Below are positions 45,169 through 54,519 of a stretch of DNA of 64,000 bases, piece by piece; position 1 is the first letter of the stretch; every line of letters begins with the position of its first letter. A program made the position numbers and the translations under genes. The stretch comes from Novosphingobium sp. MW5. GTDB taxonomy: Bacteria > Pseudomonadota > Alphaproteobacteria > Sphingomonadales > Sphingomonadaceae. The notes under the pieces were generated by a model. It saw only the letters and a program-made list of their open reading frames with translations. It ran no database searches and had not been told where the DNA came from. Location: assembly GCA_025938935.1 (NCBI GenBank), contig JAPCWB010000001.1, positions 1,612,001 through 1,676,000 on the forward strand. The letters run 5' to 3'.

Positions 45169-47826
45169 TCAGAACGTGATCGAGGCGTCCACGCCGAAGG
45201 TGCGCGGCATGTTGAAGTTGCCGTAATCGCCCAGGATGCCGCCGACGTTGCCGGTAAGCAGCACGTTGGTGCCGTTCACCGCGGTGGTCTGCACGGCCGG
45301 AATGCTGTTCGACGGATCGCGGCGATAGACGTGCTGTTCGTTGAACAGGTTGCGGCTCCACAGCCCCAGATTGAGCTTCGGACCATTGCCCAGACCGATA
45401 TCGAGCACCGAGAGGCGCGCGTTGACGATGAAGCTGGCATCCGCCTTGGTGGCGAACTGGTCAAAGCTCTGCGTGGCCTGCGCATAGTTGGCATCGACGT
45501 GCAGCTTCACGCGGGCACCGCCGCCGATCGGGTATTCATAAGCGATCGAGCCGCTGGCCGCATTGCGCGGGGTGAAGACGATGTAGAACTTCTGCGGCGT
45601 GGTCGTCGAATTGATCAGCTGACCTGCCGCGGTGCAAGTCGTGACCGGTGCGGCCGCGCCGGTGCAGAAGGTGCTGTAGGTCACGTTGACCGGCGGAATG
45701 TCGGTGTAGGTATAGGCGTAGGACAGGTCCATCGTCAGGCCATCGGCCGGCTTCAGCATCAGGTCGGCCTCGATCCCGCGGATCTTGGTGGTACCGGGGG
45801 CGTTGAAGGTGACAAGGTTATTGAAGTTACCCGTAGCGGTCGGCTGGATGGTCGAAAGGTCGACCTGGCTGCCCTTGCGGTCCATCATGTAGGCCGCGAT
45901 GTTGATGCGGGCATGGCGATCGAACAGGTCTGCCTTGAGGCCAACTTCGTAGTTCTTCACGTCTTCCGGATCAAAGGCACGGTAGTCGGAAGTGCGGCTG
46001 CTGGCCCCCCCGGCGCGGTAGCCGGTCGAGTACTTCACATAGCCATGGACGTCGTCGTTGAAGTCATAGGCGATGGTCGCCATCGGATTGAAGCGGCTCC
46101 ACTTCTTGTCGAGCGGTGTATAGCCGTTTGCGGCGGCGACAGTCGGGTTCGTGTCATAGTTCACGCCGCGCGAGAAGTGCAGGACACCCTTCTTCTTGTC
46201 TTCGGTATAGCGGCCACCCACGGTGATGTGCAGCGCATCGGTGGCGTTCCAGGTTAGCTGACCATAGGCGGCGTAGCTCTTCGACCAGACCTCCGAAGCG
46301 CGGTCGATCGAGCAGCCCTGGACGACTGCGCCGACCAGCGGGTTGGCCGCGCCGGTGCAGAACGGGATCTGCACAAAGCTGGCGCTGGTCGCGGTGTTGT
46401 AAACCACGCCCATCGAATTGGGCGTGGCCGCGTCGTCGCTGACGTGCTCGTTGAAATAGTAGAGCCCGGCGACGTAATCGACGCTGCCGATCGATCCGAC
46501 CGCCTGGAATTCCTGGCTGAACTGGCGCTGGCGCAGGTCTGCGTTGGAATAGCGGCTGAAGGCGCAGGGCGCGGCGGTGGTGCAGGCCGGAGTATAGTTT
46601 ACGACCGGTACGCGGTGGTAGCCGCCAGAGTTGTCCCACTGCTCAACGTCGACGCCGCGCCATGCGGTAATCGAACGGAACTCGATCTCGGGCGAAACCT
46701 TCCACTTGAACACGTTGGTGAAGCCGTGGGTTTCGTCCGAGCTGACATTCTGCGGCACGCCGATGTCGGCCACGCGCATCAGCGTGTCGCCATTGACGAC
46801 CACGCCAGGAACCAGCGGACGGATGGTGCCCTGGGTACCCGTGAACTGGGTTCCGGGGGTTACGCAGGTGCTGCCCGCCGGGATCGCCAGCGGCGCTGTG
46901 TTAGAACCGCCGCTCAGGCAGTTGTTGGGGTTATAGTTGAGCAGCTGGCTGTAGAACGGCGTGTTTTCGTCACGCGCGACGTCATAGGAGAAGTCGTTGG
47001 TAATGCCGTCCACCGGCTTCCAGCGCACCGCGGCGCGCAGGCCCTTGCGGTTGTAGTAGCCCCAGCCTGCCTGCCCGGCGAGCGGGTTCTTGGTCACTTC
47101 GCCCTGGTGCTGGTACACGCCGTCAAGCTTGACCGAGAAGCCGGCAACCTCTGGCAGGTTCAGGTGAAGCGAGGCGCTGCGGGTGTCGATGTTGCCCAGC
47201 GTTCCCTCGATGCGGCCGCCGAATTCGCCGGTGGGGGCCTTCGAAACGATCGACAGCGCGCCGCCTTCGGTGTTGCGGCCGAACAGTGTGCCCTGCGGGC
47301 CCTTCAGCACTTCGACACGTTCGACATCGAACAGCGCTGCGTTAAGGCCATGCTGGCGGCCGAGGTAAACGCCGTCGATATAGATGCCGACGCCCTGTTC
47401 GCGCGCGGGCTGGTTGGCGTCCAATGGCACGATGCCGCGGATGCCAATGGTCAGTGCCGACTGGCGGGCTTCGAACGTAGCGACGCGCAGCGAGGGGACG
47501 CCGCCGTCGGTCAGGTCAAGCAGGCTGTTGACCTTGCGTTCCTTGATCGTTTCGGCGCCCATGACCGAGATCGAGATCGGCGTCTTTTGCAGGTTGGTTT
47601 CGCGCTTGGTCGCGGTCACGACGATTTCGGTCAGGCCGCCGTTGTTTTCGGTCTGGCCTTCCTCTGCGGCGGGGGCTGCCTGCGCTTCGTCAGCTGCGGC
47701 GGCGCCCTCTACGGTCACGCCTTCGGCCCCGATGGCGATCGTCGCATGGGCCGCACCGGGCAGGGCGATCATCGCGCTGGCAATCGCGGTGAGCGAGGCA
47801 AAGCGAAGGGTGGAAACGGATTTCAT
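45169..47826 (-). CDS. TonB-dependent outer-membrane receptor
   Basis: The 885-residue product has a signal peptide (about residues 1-28, from MKSVSTLRF), a TonB box-like TEIVVTATKR, a plug domain with EVLKGPQGTLFGRNTEGGAL, and a C-terminal beta-barrel ending in TFGVDASITF with terminal Phe. It is typical of sphingomonad receptors that take up complex carbon or metal ligands; the ligand cannot be told from sequence. Upstream codons beyond ATG 47826 are open but not signal-like. Confidence 0.93.
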   Translation of the reverse strand: MKSVSTLRFASLTAIASAMIALPGAAHATIAIGAEGVTVEGAAAADEAQAAPAAEEGQTENNGGLTEIVVTATKRETNLQKTPISISVMGAETIKERKVNSLLDLTDGGVPSLRVATFEARQSALTIGIRGIVPLDANQPAREQGVGIYIDGVYLGRQHGLNAALFDVERVEVLKGPQGTLFGRNTEGGALSIVSKAPTGEFGGRIEGTLGNIDTRSASLHLNLPEVAGFSVKLDGVYQHQGEVTKNPLAGQAGWGYYNRKGLRAAVRWKPVDGITNDFSYDVARDENTPFYSQLLNYNPNNCLSGGSNTAPLAIPAGSTCVTPGTQFTGTQGTIRPLVPGVVVNGDTLMRVADIGVPQNVSSDETHGFTNVFKWKVSPEIEFRSITAWRGVDVEQWDNSGGYHRVPVVNYTPACTTAAPCAFSRYSNADLRQRQFSQEFQAVGSIGSVDYVAGLYYFNEHVSDDAATPNSMGVVYNTATSASFVQIPFCTGAANPLVGAVVQGCSIDRASEVWSKSYAAYGQLTWNATDALHITVGGRYTEDKKKGVLHFSRGVNYDTNPTVAAANGYTPLDKKWSRFNPMATIAYDFNDDVHGYVKYSTGYRAGGASSRTSDYRAFDPEDVKNYEVGLKADLFDRHARINIAAYMMDRKGSQVDLSTIQPTATGNFNNLVTFNAPGTTKIRGIEADLMLKPADGLTMDLSYAYTYTDIPPVNVTYSTFCTGAAAPVTTCTAAGQLINSTTTPQKFYIVFTPRNAASGSIAYEYPIGGGARVKLHVDANYAQATQSFDQFATKADASFIVNARLSVLDIGLGNGPKLNLGLWSRNLFNEQHVYRRDPSNSIPAVQTTAVNGTNVLLTGNVGGILGDYGNFNMPRTFGVDASITF

Positions 47827-47988
47827 TGGACAGGTTCCACTGGACAGTTGTCGGTTTTCCGCCGTCCAGGATGCTGCGAATCGCCCCCTGCAACCGGCTT
47901 CGGGGCCGGCTCTAGGATTGGTTCGTGTCGTCGATGCGTAAGTTAGGCGACAGCCGTGTGACAAGGGTGCGTCAACGGCCTGCCGGGA

Positions 47989-48510
47989 TCATTCGAGCCG
48001 GGCCGAGGCGAGGAGGGCGAGCCACTGGGTGCGTGCTTCGGCAGCCAGTTCCCCTTTCGACAGGACCGAGAGCTGGAACCAGGAGCGCTTGCCCGCGACA
48101 AGGCGATAGAGGCCGTGATTGGCACGCTCTGCCCGGCAGTCCCTTGAATGCCGCTCGAATGTGACCGAATTGGCATCCTGCGCGATCACGCTGAATTCGG
48201 CCTTGCACCGGCCGAGCGACTGCTTTTGCATCAGTGCCATCCAGTCCTGCGCGCCGGAAACGTCACCCGGGCGCACGATCGACACGATCTCCAGGGCCTC
48301 GCTCCATGCCTTTGCCGACTTTCCCTTCACGGCAATCAGATCGACGAGGCGGGTGGGGTTCTTGCTGTTGAAGTCGATCATGTCCTTGTTGCCGCTGTCG
48401 AGTACCTGCTGAAGCGGCGGATAGAGCCGGTGATCGAACTGAAGCCGCTCGGCGCGTGCGGGGCTGGCAGTGAGCAATGCGGCGACGAGTATGGCCCAGT
48501 GAAATCGCAT
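47989..48510 (-). CDS. Hypothetical secreted protein
   Basis: The 173-residue product has a signal peptide (MRFHWAILVAALLTASPARA) and two cysteines (RCKAEF, RDCRAE) that could pair. No family is recognised. It lies just upstream of the TonB-dependent receptor on the same strand, 162 bases before the receptor ATG, so co-regulation is possible. An in-frame ATG at 48564 is less likely as it precedes the signal peptide. Confidence 0.7.
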   Translation of the reverse strand: MRFHWAILVAALLTASPARAERLQFDHRLYPPLQQVLDSGNKDMIDFNSKNPTRLVDLIAVKGKSAKAWSEALEIVSIVRPGDVSGAQDWMALMQKQSLGRCKAEFSVIAQDANSVTFERHSRDCRAERANHGLYRLVAGKRSWFQLSVLSKGELAAEARTQWLALLASARLE

Positions 48511-48745
48511 GGTCTCTCCCGTGGTCTGGAATTCGATTCTAGGCCGGAAATGCACGGGATTCACCCGTTTTTATGTGACAGTGATGTGACATGGGCGCGT
48601 CTTCACGCGGCCCGCAACCAACAGGTATCCGACGCAAAAGCGACCCTTGCCCGACAGCAACACGGCTGCCGTATCGCCGTCATCAAAATGTCACCGCCGC
48701 GCGGCATCATCGGCGGCGAAGCGAACCCATCCGACCCGAACGGCC

Positions 48746-49417
48746 ATGACGACCACAGTCCTGATTACCGATCCGCCGCCGCACCTGATCAGCGAACTGC
48801 GCCAGCGCCGTCCGTCATGGCGGCTGCATGACCTGTCTGATCTCTCAGGCGCCGATACGGTAGAGGGCAAGGTCTGGGCCTTCATCGACTGGATCTGCCC
48901 GCAGATGTCGGGCCTCGAACTTTGCCGCCGCCTGCGCGAGACGGGTCCGACGCGGCGCGCGCACCTGACCATGGTTCTGGAAAGCGGCGACATGGAAAGC
49001 CGCCGCCGCGCGCTTCAGGCTGGGGCAGACGACTACCTTCTGGGCCCACTAGACGCCGAACGACTGCTCGAGCGTGTGGACGGATGCGGGGACGTTTCCG
49101 CAATGCCGGCGCGGCAGGTCTATCGCCATGGCACGCTGGCAGTCGATTGCACCGCGCACCAGGTCCGCCACGATGGCAGCGTGATCGCGCTGCGCCCCAA
49201 TGAATTCCGCCTGCTTGTCCACTTCCTCGAGCATCCGGACCAGGTGTTCAGCCGACAGGCGCTGATCGACAGCCTTGGCAAGCACGCTCTCGGCATTGAT
49301 GAGCGCACGGTGGACGTGTGGATCGGCCGCCTGCGCCGCAGCCTTGTCGCCGCCGGGGCGAGTGATCCGCTGCGTACGGTGCGCTCGCTCGGCTACGTGC
49401 TCGATTCGCTGGATTGA
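48746..49417 (+). CDS. OmpR/PhoB-family response regulator with altered receiver
   Basis: The 223-residue product starts at ATG 48746. The receiver (1-120) keeps acidic TDP and a phospho-acceptor Asp48 in FIDWICP, but the usual Lys of the DxxxKP loop is replaced (DYLLGPLDAE). The winged-helix domain (from about 130) is normal, with LRPNEFRLLVHFLEHPD, DERTVDVWIGRLRRSL and RTVRSLGYVLD. It may therefore signal in a non-standard or phosphorylation-independent way. No partner kinase is adjacent. Confidence 0.87.
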   Translation: MTTTVLITDPPPHLISELRQRRPSWRLHDLSDLSGADTVEGKVWAFIDWICPQMSGLELCRRLRETGPTRRAHLTMVLESGDMESRRRALQAGADDYLLGPLDAERLLERVDGCGDVSAMPARQVYRHGTLAVDCTAHQVRHDGSVIALRPNEFRLLVHFLEHPDQVFSRQALIDSLGKHALGIDERTVDVWIGRLRRSLVAAGASDPLRTVRSLGYVLDSLD

Positions 49418-49498
49418 TCGCGCGCTCCCCTTGATACGAAGCGCCGCTTGCCGCACATCGGCGCGGCAACAAATGCTTTTCCGGGGAGTTTCACCACC

Positions 49499-50446
49499 AT
49501 GCCATCCGGCCTAGTCGCCCTGCTTGACGACATTTCGGTCATCGCCAAGGCCGCCGCCGCGTCGATCGACGACGTCGGCGCGGCTGCTGCGAAGGCAGGG
49601 TCGAAGGCGGCGGGCGTGGTGATCGACGATGCCGCAGTCACCCCCAGCTACGTCACCGAGTTCACCCCGGATCGTGAACTGCCGATCATCTGGAAGATCA
49701 CCAAGGGATCCCTGCGCAACAAGCTGATTATCCTGCTTCCGGCGGCGCTGCTGCTCAGCGAATTCCTGCCTTGGGCGATTACCCCACTGCTCATGCTGGG
49801 CGGCCTGTTCCTGTGTTACGAAGGCGCGGAAAAAGTCCTCGAGAAGCTGGGCGGCGACAAGCACGGCGAGACTCTGGAGGACGAAATCTCGGACTTGGAC
49901 GCGTTCGAGAAGGACCGGGTAAGCGGGGCAATCCGCACTGACCTCATCCTTTCCGCCGAAATCATGGCCATTTCGCTTGCCGAGGTGGCGGGCGAAACCT
50001 TGCTCAACCGCGCGCTGATCCTCGCCGCTGTGGCAGTGGTCATTACGGTAATGGTCTACGGCGCGGTCGCGCTGATCGTGAAAATGGACGATATCGGCCT
50101 GCACATGGTCGAAAACCGCCGTACCGCCACGGCCAGGGCGATCGGTCGCGGGCTGCTGAAGGCGATGCCGGTGGTGCTGGCGCTACTGTCTTCGGTCGGC
50201 ACTCTCGCCATGCTTTGGGTCGGCGGCGGCATCCTGCTGCACGGCACGCACGAACTGGGGCTGCATTCGCCCTCTGACATCGCCCACGCCGCGCAGCACG
50301 CGGTCGAGGCGGCGACGGGCGGGCTGGGCGGCCTGCTCGGCTGGCTGACCTATGCCGTGCTTTCAGCCGTGGTCGGCCTGGTCATGGGGCTGCTCGTGGC
50401 CTTCGCGATGCACAAGGTGCTGAAGGTCGGCCACAAGGACCATTGA
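49499..50446 (+). CDS. DUF808 (YedI-like) membrane protein
   Basis: The 315-residue product begins MPSGLVALLDDISVIAK and contains DDAAVTPSYVTEFTPDREL, both hallmarks of DUF808. About seven membrane helices follow, with a charged cytoplasmic stretch (KVLEKLGGDKHGETLEDE). The family (E. coli YedI) is uncharacterised. ATG at 49499 is preceded by GGGGAG-like sequence. Confidence 0.9.
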   Translation: MPSGLVALLDDISVIAKAAAASIDDVGAAAAKAGSKAAGVVIDDAAVTPSYVTEFTPDRELPIIWKITKGSLRNKLIILLPAALLLSEFLPWAITPLLMLGGLFLCYEGAEKVLEKLGGDKHGETLEDEISDLDAFEKDRVSGAIRTDLILSAEIMAISLAEVAGETLLNRALILAAVAVVITVMVYGAVALIVKMDDIGLHMVENRRTATARAIGRGLLKAMPVVLALLSSVGTLAMLWVGGGILLHGTHELGLHSPSDIAHAAQHAVEAATGGLGGLLGWLTYAVLSAVVGLVMGLLVAFAMHKVLKVGHKDH

Positions 50447-50458
50447 CCCGCTTGCCGT

Positions 50459-50544
50459 CGTCCCGGACTTGATCCGGGACCGCTGGCGGTAATGCGCGGG
50501 CGGCGTCTCCGGGCCAGCGATCCCGGGGCGAGCCCGGGATGACG
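50459..50544. repeat. Interspersed two-arm palindromic repeat, copy 1
   Basis: The left arm begins CGTCCCGGACTTGATCCGGG and the right arm ends CGAGCCCGGGATGACG, each itself a small palindrome, with CGCTGGC and GCCAGCG pairing across the centre. It fills the gap between DUF808 and the convergent esterase. A second copy of the same family lies at about 56902-56988. Confidence 0.8.
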
Positions 50545-50551
50545 TGGCGGC

Positions 50552-51631
50552 CTACTTCAGGTTCTCCCGGAAATGCCGGACGATCACCTTCCACGCGGCG
50601 CGGGCCTCGGGCAGGTCTTCGCTGTAGATATAGCAATGGCCCATGCCTTCGCCGACGATCAGGGTTGACCTGACCCCGGCCTCCAGCAGCTTCGAATTGG
50701 TGAAGATCGCCGGCGTCATATCCATGGCGCGGGTGCCGGTGATCACAAGGCTGGGCGGATACTTGGCCATGACTGCCGGATGCAGCGCGGCGGAGAGCAC
50801 CTCATCGCTCATGTCCGCGCCGTCGAAATAGCCCTTGGTCATGTCGGGTGCGGATTCGCCGCTCTTGGCCGGTGCAGGGAAGGAACCGTCGATGGCCGAG
50901 GCGATCCAGGCCGAATCGCCGGCTCCGAAGCGCAGCGCGCCTGCTCCGAAAATCCCCAGCGCGGCCGGTTGGGGCAGGCCACGCTTGGGCAGCCATGCGC
51001 CAAGCTGGGCGGTCAGCGCGCCGCCCGCAGAGCAGCCATAGACGCCGATCTGGCTGGGCTTATGGCTCTTGAGAAGTTCGCGGTATACCTTCTCGACGTC
51101 TTCAAGCGCGGCCGGATGCTTCGCCTCAGGTCCCATGCGATAGTTGACCGAGACAACCTTGTAGTTCCCCGTCGCGGCAATGGGCACGGACTCGATCAGC
51201 GAGCAGCTTTCCCAGCAGGTGGTGAAGGCCCCGCCGTGCAGGTTGATCAGCACGCGGCGCGGATCGGCCTTGCCGCCCTTGGGGGTGATGATGCGCGCTG
51301 GGACGCCGCCGACCGTCGTTTCGCTGACATCGACCGGGTAATGCTTGAGATAGCGGTCGACCTGCGGCTGGAGATAACGCGCGAGCGCCTTGCGGGAATC
51401 GGCCGCGCTCATCTCGGCGCGAGAAGTATCCATGACCGGCAAGCCCATCTTTGCCCGCGCCTTCTGCTGGGCAAGCGCCTCGGGGCTGAGCAGGGTGGAG
51501 GGCGGAAGTTCGAAGGCCGGGACCTTTACCGTGCCGTCTTCGGTAAAGACCGGACGCGGTTTCGGCTCATCGGCGTGCAGCGCAGTGGCAAGCATAGTTG
51601 CTGCCAGCAGCGGCAGGATCAGGCGGCGCAT
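50552..51631 (-). CDS. Secreted alpha/beta-hydrolase (HSL-type esterase)
   Basis: The 359-residue product has a signal peptide (about residues 1-20) and the oxyanion motif HGGA at 132-135. The nucleophile Ser is in GCSAGG (about 201), an acid in TGTRAMDMT and His in GEGMGHCYI. These suit the family IV (hormone-sensitive-lipase-like) esterases. An alternative is a lactone- or peptide-ester hydrolase; the substrate is unknown. Confidence 0.87.
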   Translation of the reverse strand: MRRLILPLLAATMLATALHADEPKPRPVFTEDGTVKVPAFELPPSTLLSPEALAQQKARAKMGLPVMDTSRAEMSAADSRKALARYLQPQVDRYLKHYPVDVSETTVGGVPARIITPKGGKADPRRVLINLHGGAFTTCWESCSLIESVPIAATGNYKVVSVNYRMGPEAKHPAALEDVEKVYRELLKSHKPSQIGVYGCSAGGALTAQLGAWLPKRGLPQPAALGIFGAGALRFGAGDSAWIASAIDGSFPAPAKSGESAPDMTKGYFDGADMSDEVLSAALHPAVMAKYPPSLVITGTRAMDMTPAIFTNSKLLEAGVRSTLIVGEGMGHCYIYSEDLPEARAAWKVIVRHFRENLK

Positions 51632-51708
51632 GGTTCTCTCCCGGATCGTTGTCCGGAAGGCAGTCTATGCTTCGCCGCGCGGCTCCGCCAGCACGCCGCG
51701 GCGATGGA

Positions 51709-52074
51709 TCACGCCGCCGCGCGTAGCGGCAGGTTCTGCGGCACGATCATCGGTTCATAGGCCGGGCGCGAGCGGGCGTAGTCACGCACCAGGTCCTTGA
51801 ACACTTCTCCGTGGAGCGGATGGTCAAACTCGACCCCGGCGGAGGAGCCGTCCTGCCAGACCACGGTCGCAAGCTTTGGCTGCAGGCCGGGCAGCAGAAG
51901 GGTGATGGCATCGCCCATGCGCACGTCCGACAGGCCTTCGATGCGGGCTCCAAAAGGCGTCATGTCCTTCAGCATAATCGTGCCGCGAAAGCCCCAGAGC
52001 CGGTACTTGACCATGAGGTCAAAGGCGATCCGCTCGGCGCGGCGCAGCTGGGTGGTTTCGGTGCTTGCGAACAT
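51709..52074 (-). CDS. PilZ-domain protein
   Basis: The 121-residue single PilZ domain has a basic RRAERIAFD start (the RxxxR c-di-GMP contact) and the following D/N-x-S-like turn as DMTPFGARIEGL, ending with VVWQDGSSAGVEF. It could be a c-di-GMP receiver. ATG 52074 has AGGGGAG upstream at a good spacing; the GTG at 52083 overlaps that site. Confidence 0.85.
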   Translation of the reverse strand: MFASTETTQLRRAERIAFDLMVKYRLWGFRGTIMLKDMTPFGARIEGLSDVRMGDAITLLLPGLQPKLATVVWQDGSSAGVEFDHPLHGEVFKDLVRDYARSRPAYEPMIVPQNLPLRAAA

Positions 52075-52186
52075 GGTCGTCACTCCCCTGTGGTGATCCG
52101 TGAAGGGAAGGACGGAGGGTGAATGCGGTGATTAAGGGGCAGGGGGATTTGGCAGATGGCCGGGAGGCGCGGTGGTTAACGCCAGC

Positions 52187-53608
52187 CTACGCGATGCCCT
52201 CCAGCACGCTCCGCGCAAAAGCCGAAAGCGTGTCGTCGCGCGCGCCCATGATGACAACGCGGTCGCCCGGGCGGGCAAGGTCCATCATGCGCTGGCCGCA
52301 GTCCTCGCGCGAGGGGATGTATTCGGCCTTTCCGCCCGCCGCCGCGATCAGGTTGACGATCCGCTCACTCCCCTCGCTGCGATCGACCGTGCCGCCGAAA
52401 TAGACCGGATCGCACAGGATCGTCACATCGTCCGAGCCGAGCAGGCGGGCAAAGACCTCGGCGAGTTCGTGACCCATCTGGCGCAAGGGGCCATAGCCGT
52501 GCGGCTGGAAGAACGCGATGACGCGGCCGGGGTGGGCTTTCAGCGCCGAAAGCGTCGCGGCGCACTTTTCCGGGTTGTGGCCGAAATCGTCGATCACGGT
52601 CACGCCGCCCGGGCTGGTGCCGACAATGTCGAACCGGCGGGCGAGGCCGGCGAAAGAGGCGAGGGCGCGCACGGCCTCTGCCACCGACACCCCTGCGGCG
52701 CTGGCGGCTGCAATTGCCGCAAGCGCATTGGCGAGGTTGTGGCGGCCCGGTACCCTGAGGTCGAGCGCATGGACCGAGCTATCGCGCCGGTCGAGCACGC
52801 GCGCAGACAGACTGGTCGTGCGCTCTACTACCGATCCGGTTTCCACCCCGATCATGGCATCTGCACTGTCAATGCCGAAGGTAACGAGCGACTGCGCCCG
52901 GCCAATCAGTGCCGCGCTCTCGGTGTCATCGACATTGACCGCGCAAACCTGCGCCGCGCCGAGGAAATTGCCGAACAGTTCGCGCAGTTCCTCCATCGAC
53001 TTGTGATCGAGACTGACATTGAGCAGTACGGCAACCTGCGGCCGGTAAAGCGCGATGGAACCGTCGCTCTCGTCTACCTCGGATACGAAGGCATTGCCTT
53101 CGCCAACCCGTGCGGAAGCAAAGGGTGCGTCCGGAGAGACGAAGTTTTTCATCACCGCGCCGTTCATGATCGTCGGGTCGCGGCCGGTTTCGTGCAGGAT
53201 CCAGCCGATCATCCCGGTGACCGTGCTCTTGCCGCTGGTGCCACCCACAGCGATGCCTTGCCCTGCACGATTGAACAAGGCGGCGAGCAGTTCCGCGCGG
53301 CTCATGCGCGGGCAGCCCAGTTCACGGGCGCGCACCATTTCAGGCACCGTGTCCTCGACAGCGGTGGAGGCCACCAGCGTCTGGTCAGCACTCGTCACGC
53401 CGCTGCCGTCCTGCGGGAACAGCGTGAAGCCAAGGCTCTCCAGCCAGGCGAACTTCTCCGGCGTACGGCCTTGGTCACGGCTGCGGTCGGACCCGGCAAT
53501 CTGGGCGCCATGCCCTTTAAGGATCAGCGCGAGCGGCAACATGCCTGATCCGCCGATGCCGCAGAAGAACCAGGGGTGCGAAGTGAGGCTGTCGGCAGGC
53601 TGAGTCAT
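52187..53608 (-). CDS. mpl: UDP-N-acetylmuramate:murein-tripeptide ligase (Mpl)
   Basis: The Mur-ligase layout is complete in 473 residues: an N-terminal GIGGSGM and SDRS nucleotide element, P-loop GGTSGKST (122-129), VSEVDESDGS, and a C-terminal domain with DDFGHNPEK and FQPHGYG. Mpl attaches recycled L-Ala-gamma-D-Glu-mDAP to UDP-MurNAc. MurC is the main alternative, but there are no mur neighbours here and an LdcA gene lies divergently, so recycling fits better. Confidence 0.83.
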   Translation of the reverse strand: MTQPADSLTSHPWFFCGIGGSGMLPLALILKGHGAQIAGSDRSRDQGRTPEKFAWLESLGFTLFPQDGSGVTSADQTLVASTAVEDTVPEMVRARELGCPRMSRAELLAALFNRAGQGIAVGGTSGKSTVTGMIGWILHETGRDPTIMNGAVMKNFVSPDAPFASARVGEGNAFVSEVDESDGSIALYRPQVAVLLNVSLDHKSMEELRELFGNFLGAAQVCAVNVDDTESAALIGRAQSLVTFGIDSADAMIGVETGSVVERTTSLSARVLDRRDSSVHALDLRVPGRHNLANALAAIAAASAAGVSVAEAVRALASFAGLARRFDIVGTSPGGVTVIDDFGHNPEKCAATLSALKAHPGRVIAFFQPHGYGPLRQMGHELAEVFARLLGSDDVTILCDPVYFGGTVDRSEGSERIVNLIAAAGGKAEYIPSREDCGQRMMDLARPGDRVVIMGARDDTLSAFARSVLEGIA

Positions 53609-53664
53609 CGCCTGCGTCGGTATGCGCCCTTTGCCTTGGAGACAACCTCGGATAGGACAAGGCG

Positions 53665-54474
53665 ATGACCCGTGTCGCCATATGTGCCCCGGCCTGCCCG
53701 ATCACGCCCGAAGACGCGGCCGCGGTTTCCGCGCTGGCGGAGGGGAAGGGTGTCGAACTGGTGTTCCACCCGCAATGTTATGAGAGCGAGGGCCATTTCG
53801 CCGGGCCGGACGCGGTGCGGCTCGCGGCTTTCCTAGAATGTTCCAACGATCCGGCATTTGATGCGGTTTGGTTTGCGCGCGGGGGCTATGGTTCGAACCG
53901 CATTGTCGAAGCCGCGATCGAGGGATTGAACGCCGCCGCGCAGGACAAGTCTTTCCTCGGCTATTCGGACATGGGCTACCTGCTGGGCGGACTTTACCGG
54001 GAGAAGATTGGTCGCCCGGTGCACGCGCCCATGCCGGCAGACGTGCGGCGCGAGGGCGGGGCAGCAGCTGTTGCACGAACGCTCGACTGGTTGGCGGGGG
54101 ATACCAGCGGCCTCGAACCTTCGATCGACCATCACCCGACCGTGGCCTTCAACCTGACGACGCTGGCCATGCTCTGCGGCACGCCGCTGATGCCGGGCCT
54201 CGCGGGCCATGTCGTGCAGGTGGAGGAAGTGAGCGAGCATCTCTACGCGGTCGACCGTCTGTTCTTTCACGCCACCGCGCACCTCTCGGGCATTGCCGGG
54301 CTGCGGCTCGGCCGCGTGGGACAGGTGCCGGAAAACGACCGCGCCTTCGGTGCCGAGGCAGAGGATATTGCCCGCTATTGGTGCCAGCGCCACGCCATTC
54401 CCTATCTTGGCCGCGCTGACATCGGCCATGATGCTGACAACAAGATCGTCCCCTTCGGACTTGCCACAGCGTAG
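53665..54474 (+). CDS. ldcA: LD-carboxypeptidase (S66 family, LdcA-like)
   Basis: The 269-residue product has S66 features: ARGGYGSNRI, a nucleophile Ser in LGYSDMGYLL, and an acid and His in the C-terminal part (LGRADIGHDADN). LdcA removes D-Ala from cytoplasmic tetrapeptides so that Mpl can reuse them. It is cytoplasmic with no signal peptide. It diverges from mpl with only 56 bases between starts, so one regulatory region may serve both. Confidence 0.87.
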   Translation: MTRVAICAPACPITPEDAAAVSALAEGKGVELVFHPQCYESEGHFAGPDAVRLAAFLECSNDPAFDAVWFARGGYGSNRIVEAAIEGLNAAAQDKSFLGYSDMGYLLGGLYREKIGRPVHAPMPADVRREGGAAAVARTLDWLAGDTSGLEPSIDHHPTVAFNLTTLAMLCGTPLMPGLAGHVVQVEEVSEHLYAVDRLFFHATAHLSGIAGLRLGRVGQVPENDRAFGAEAEDIARYWCQRHAIPYLGRADIGHDADNKIVPFGLATA

Positions 54475-54519
54475 CGCCGGCAATAGGGCGCGCGCCACGT
54501 TTCACATGGAGAGGTAGCC

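Noticed and set aside
46444..47946. 500-codon plus-strand frame opposite the TonB-dependent receptor
   Set aside because: Shadow of the receptor gene; no ribosome site and no domain.
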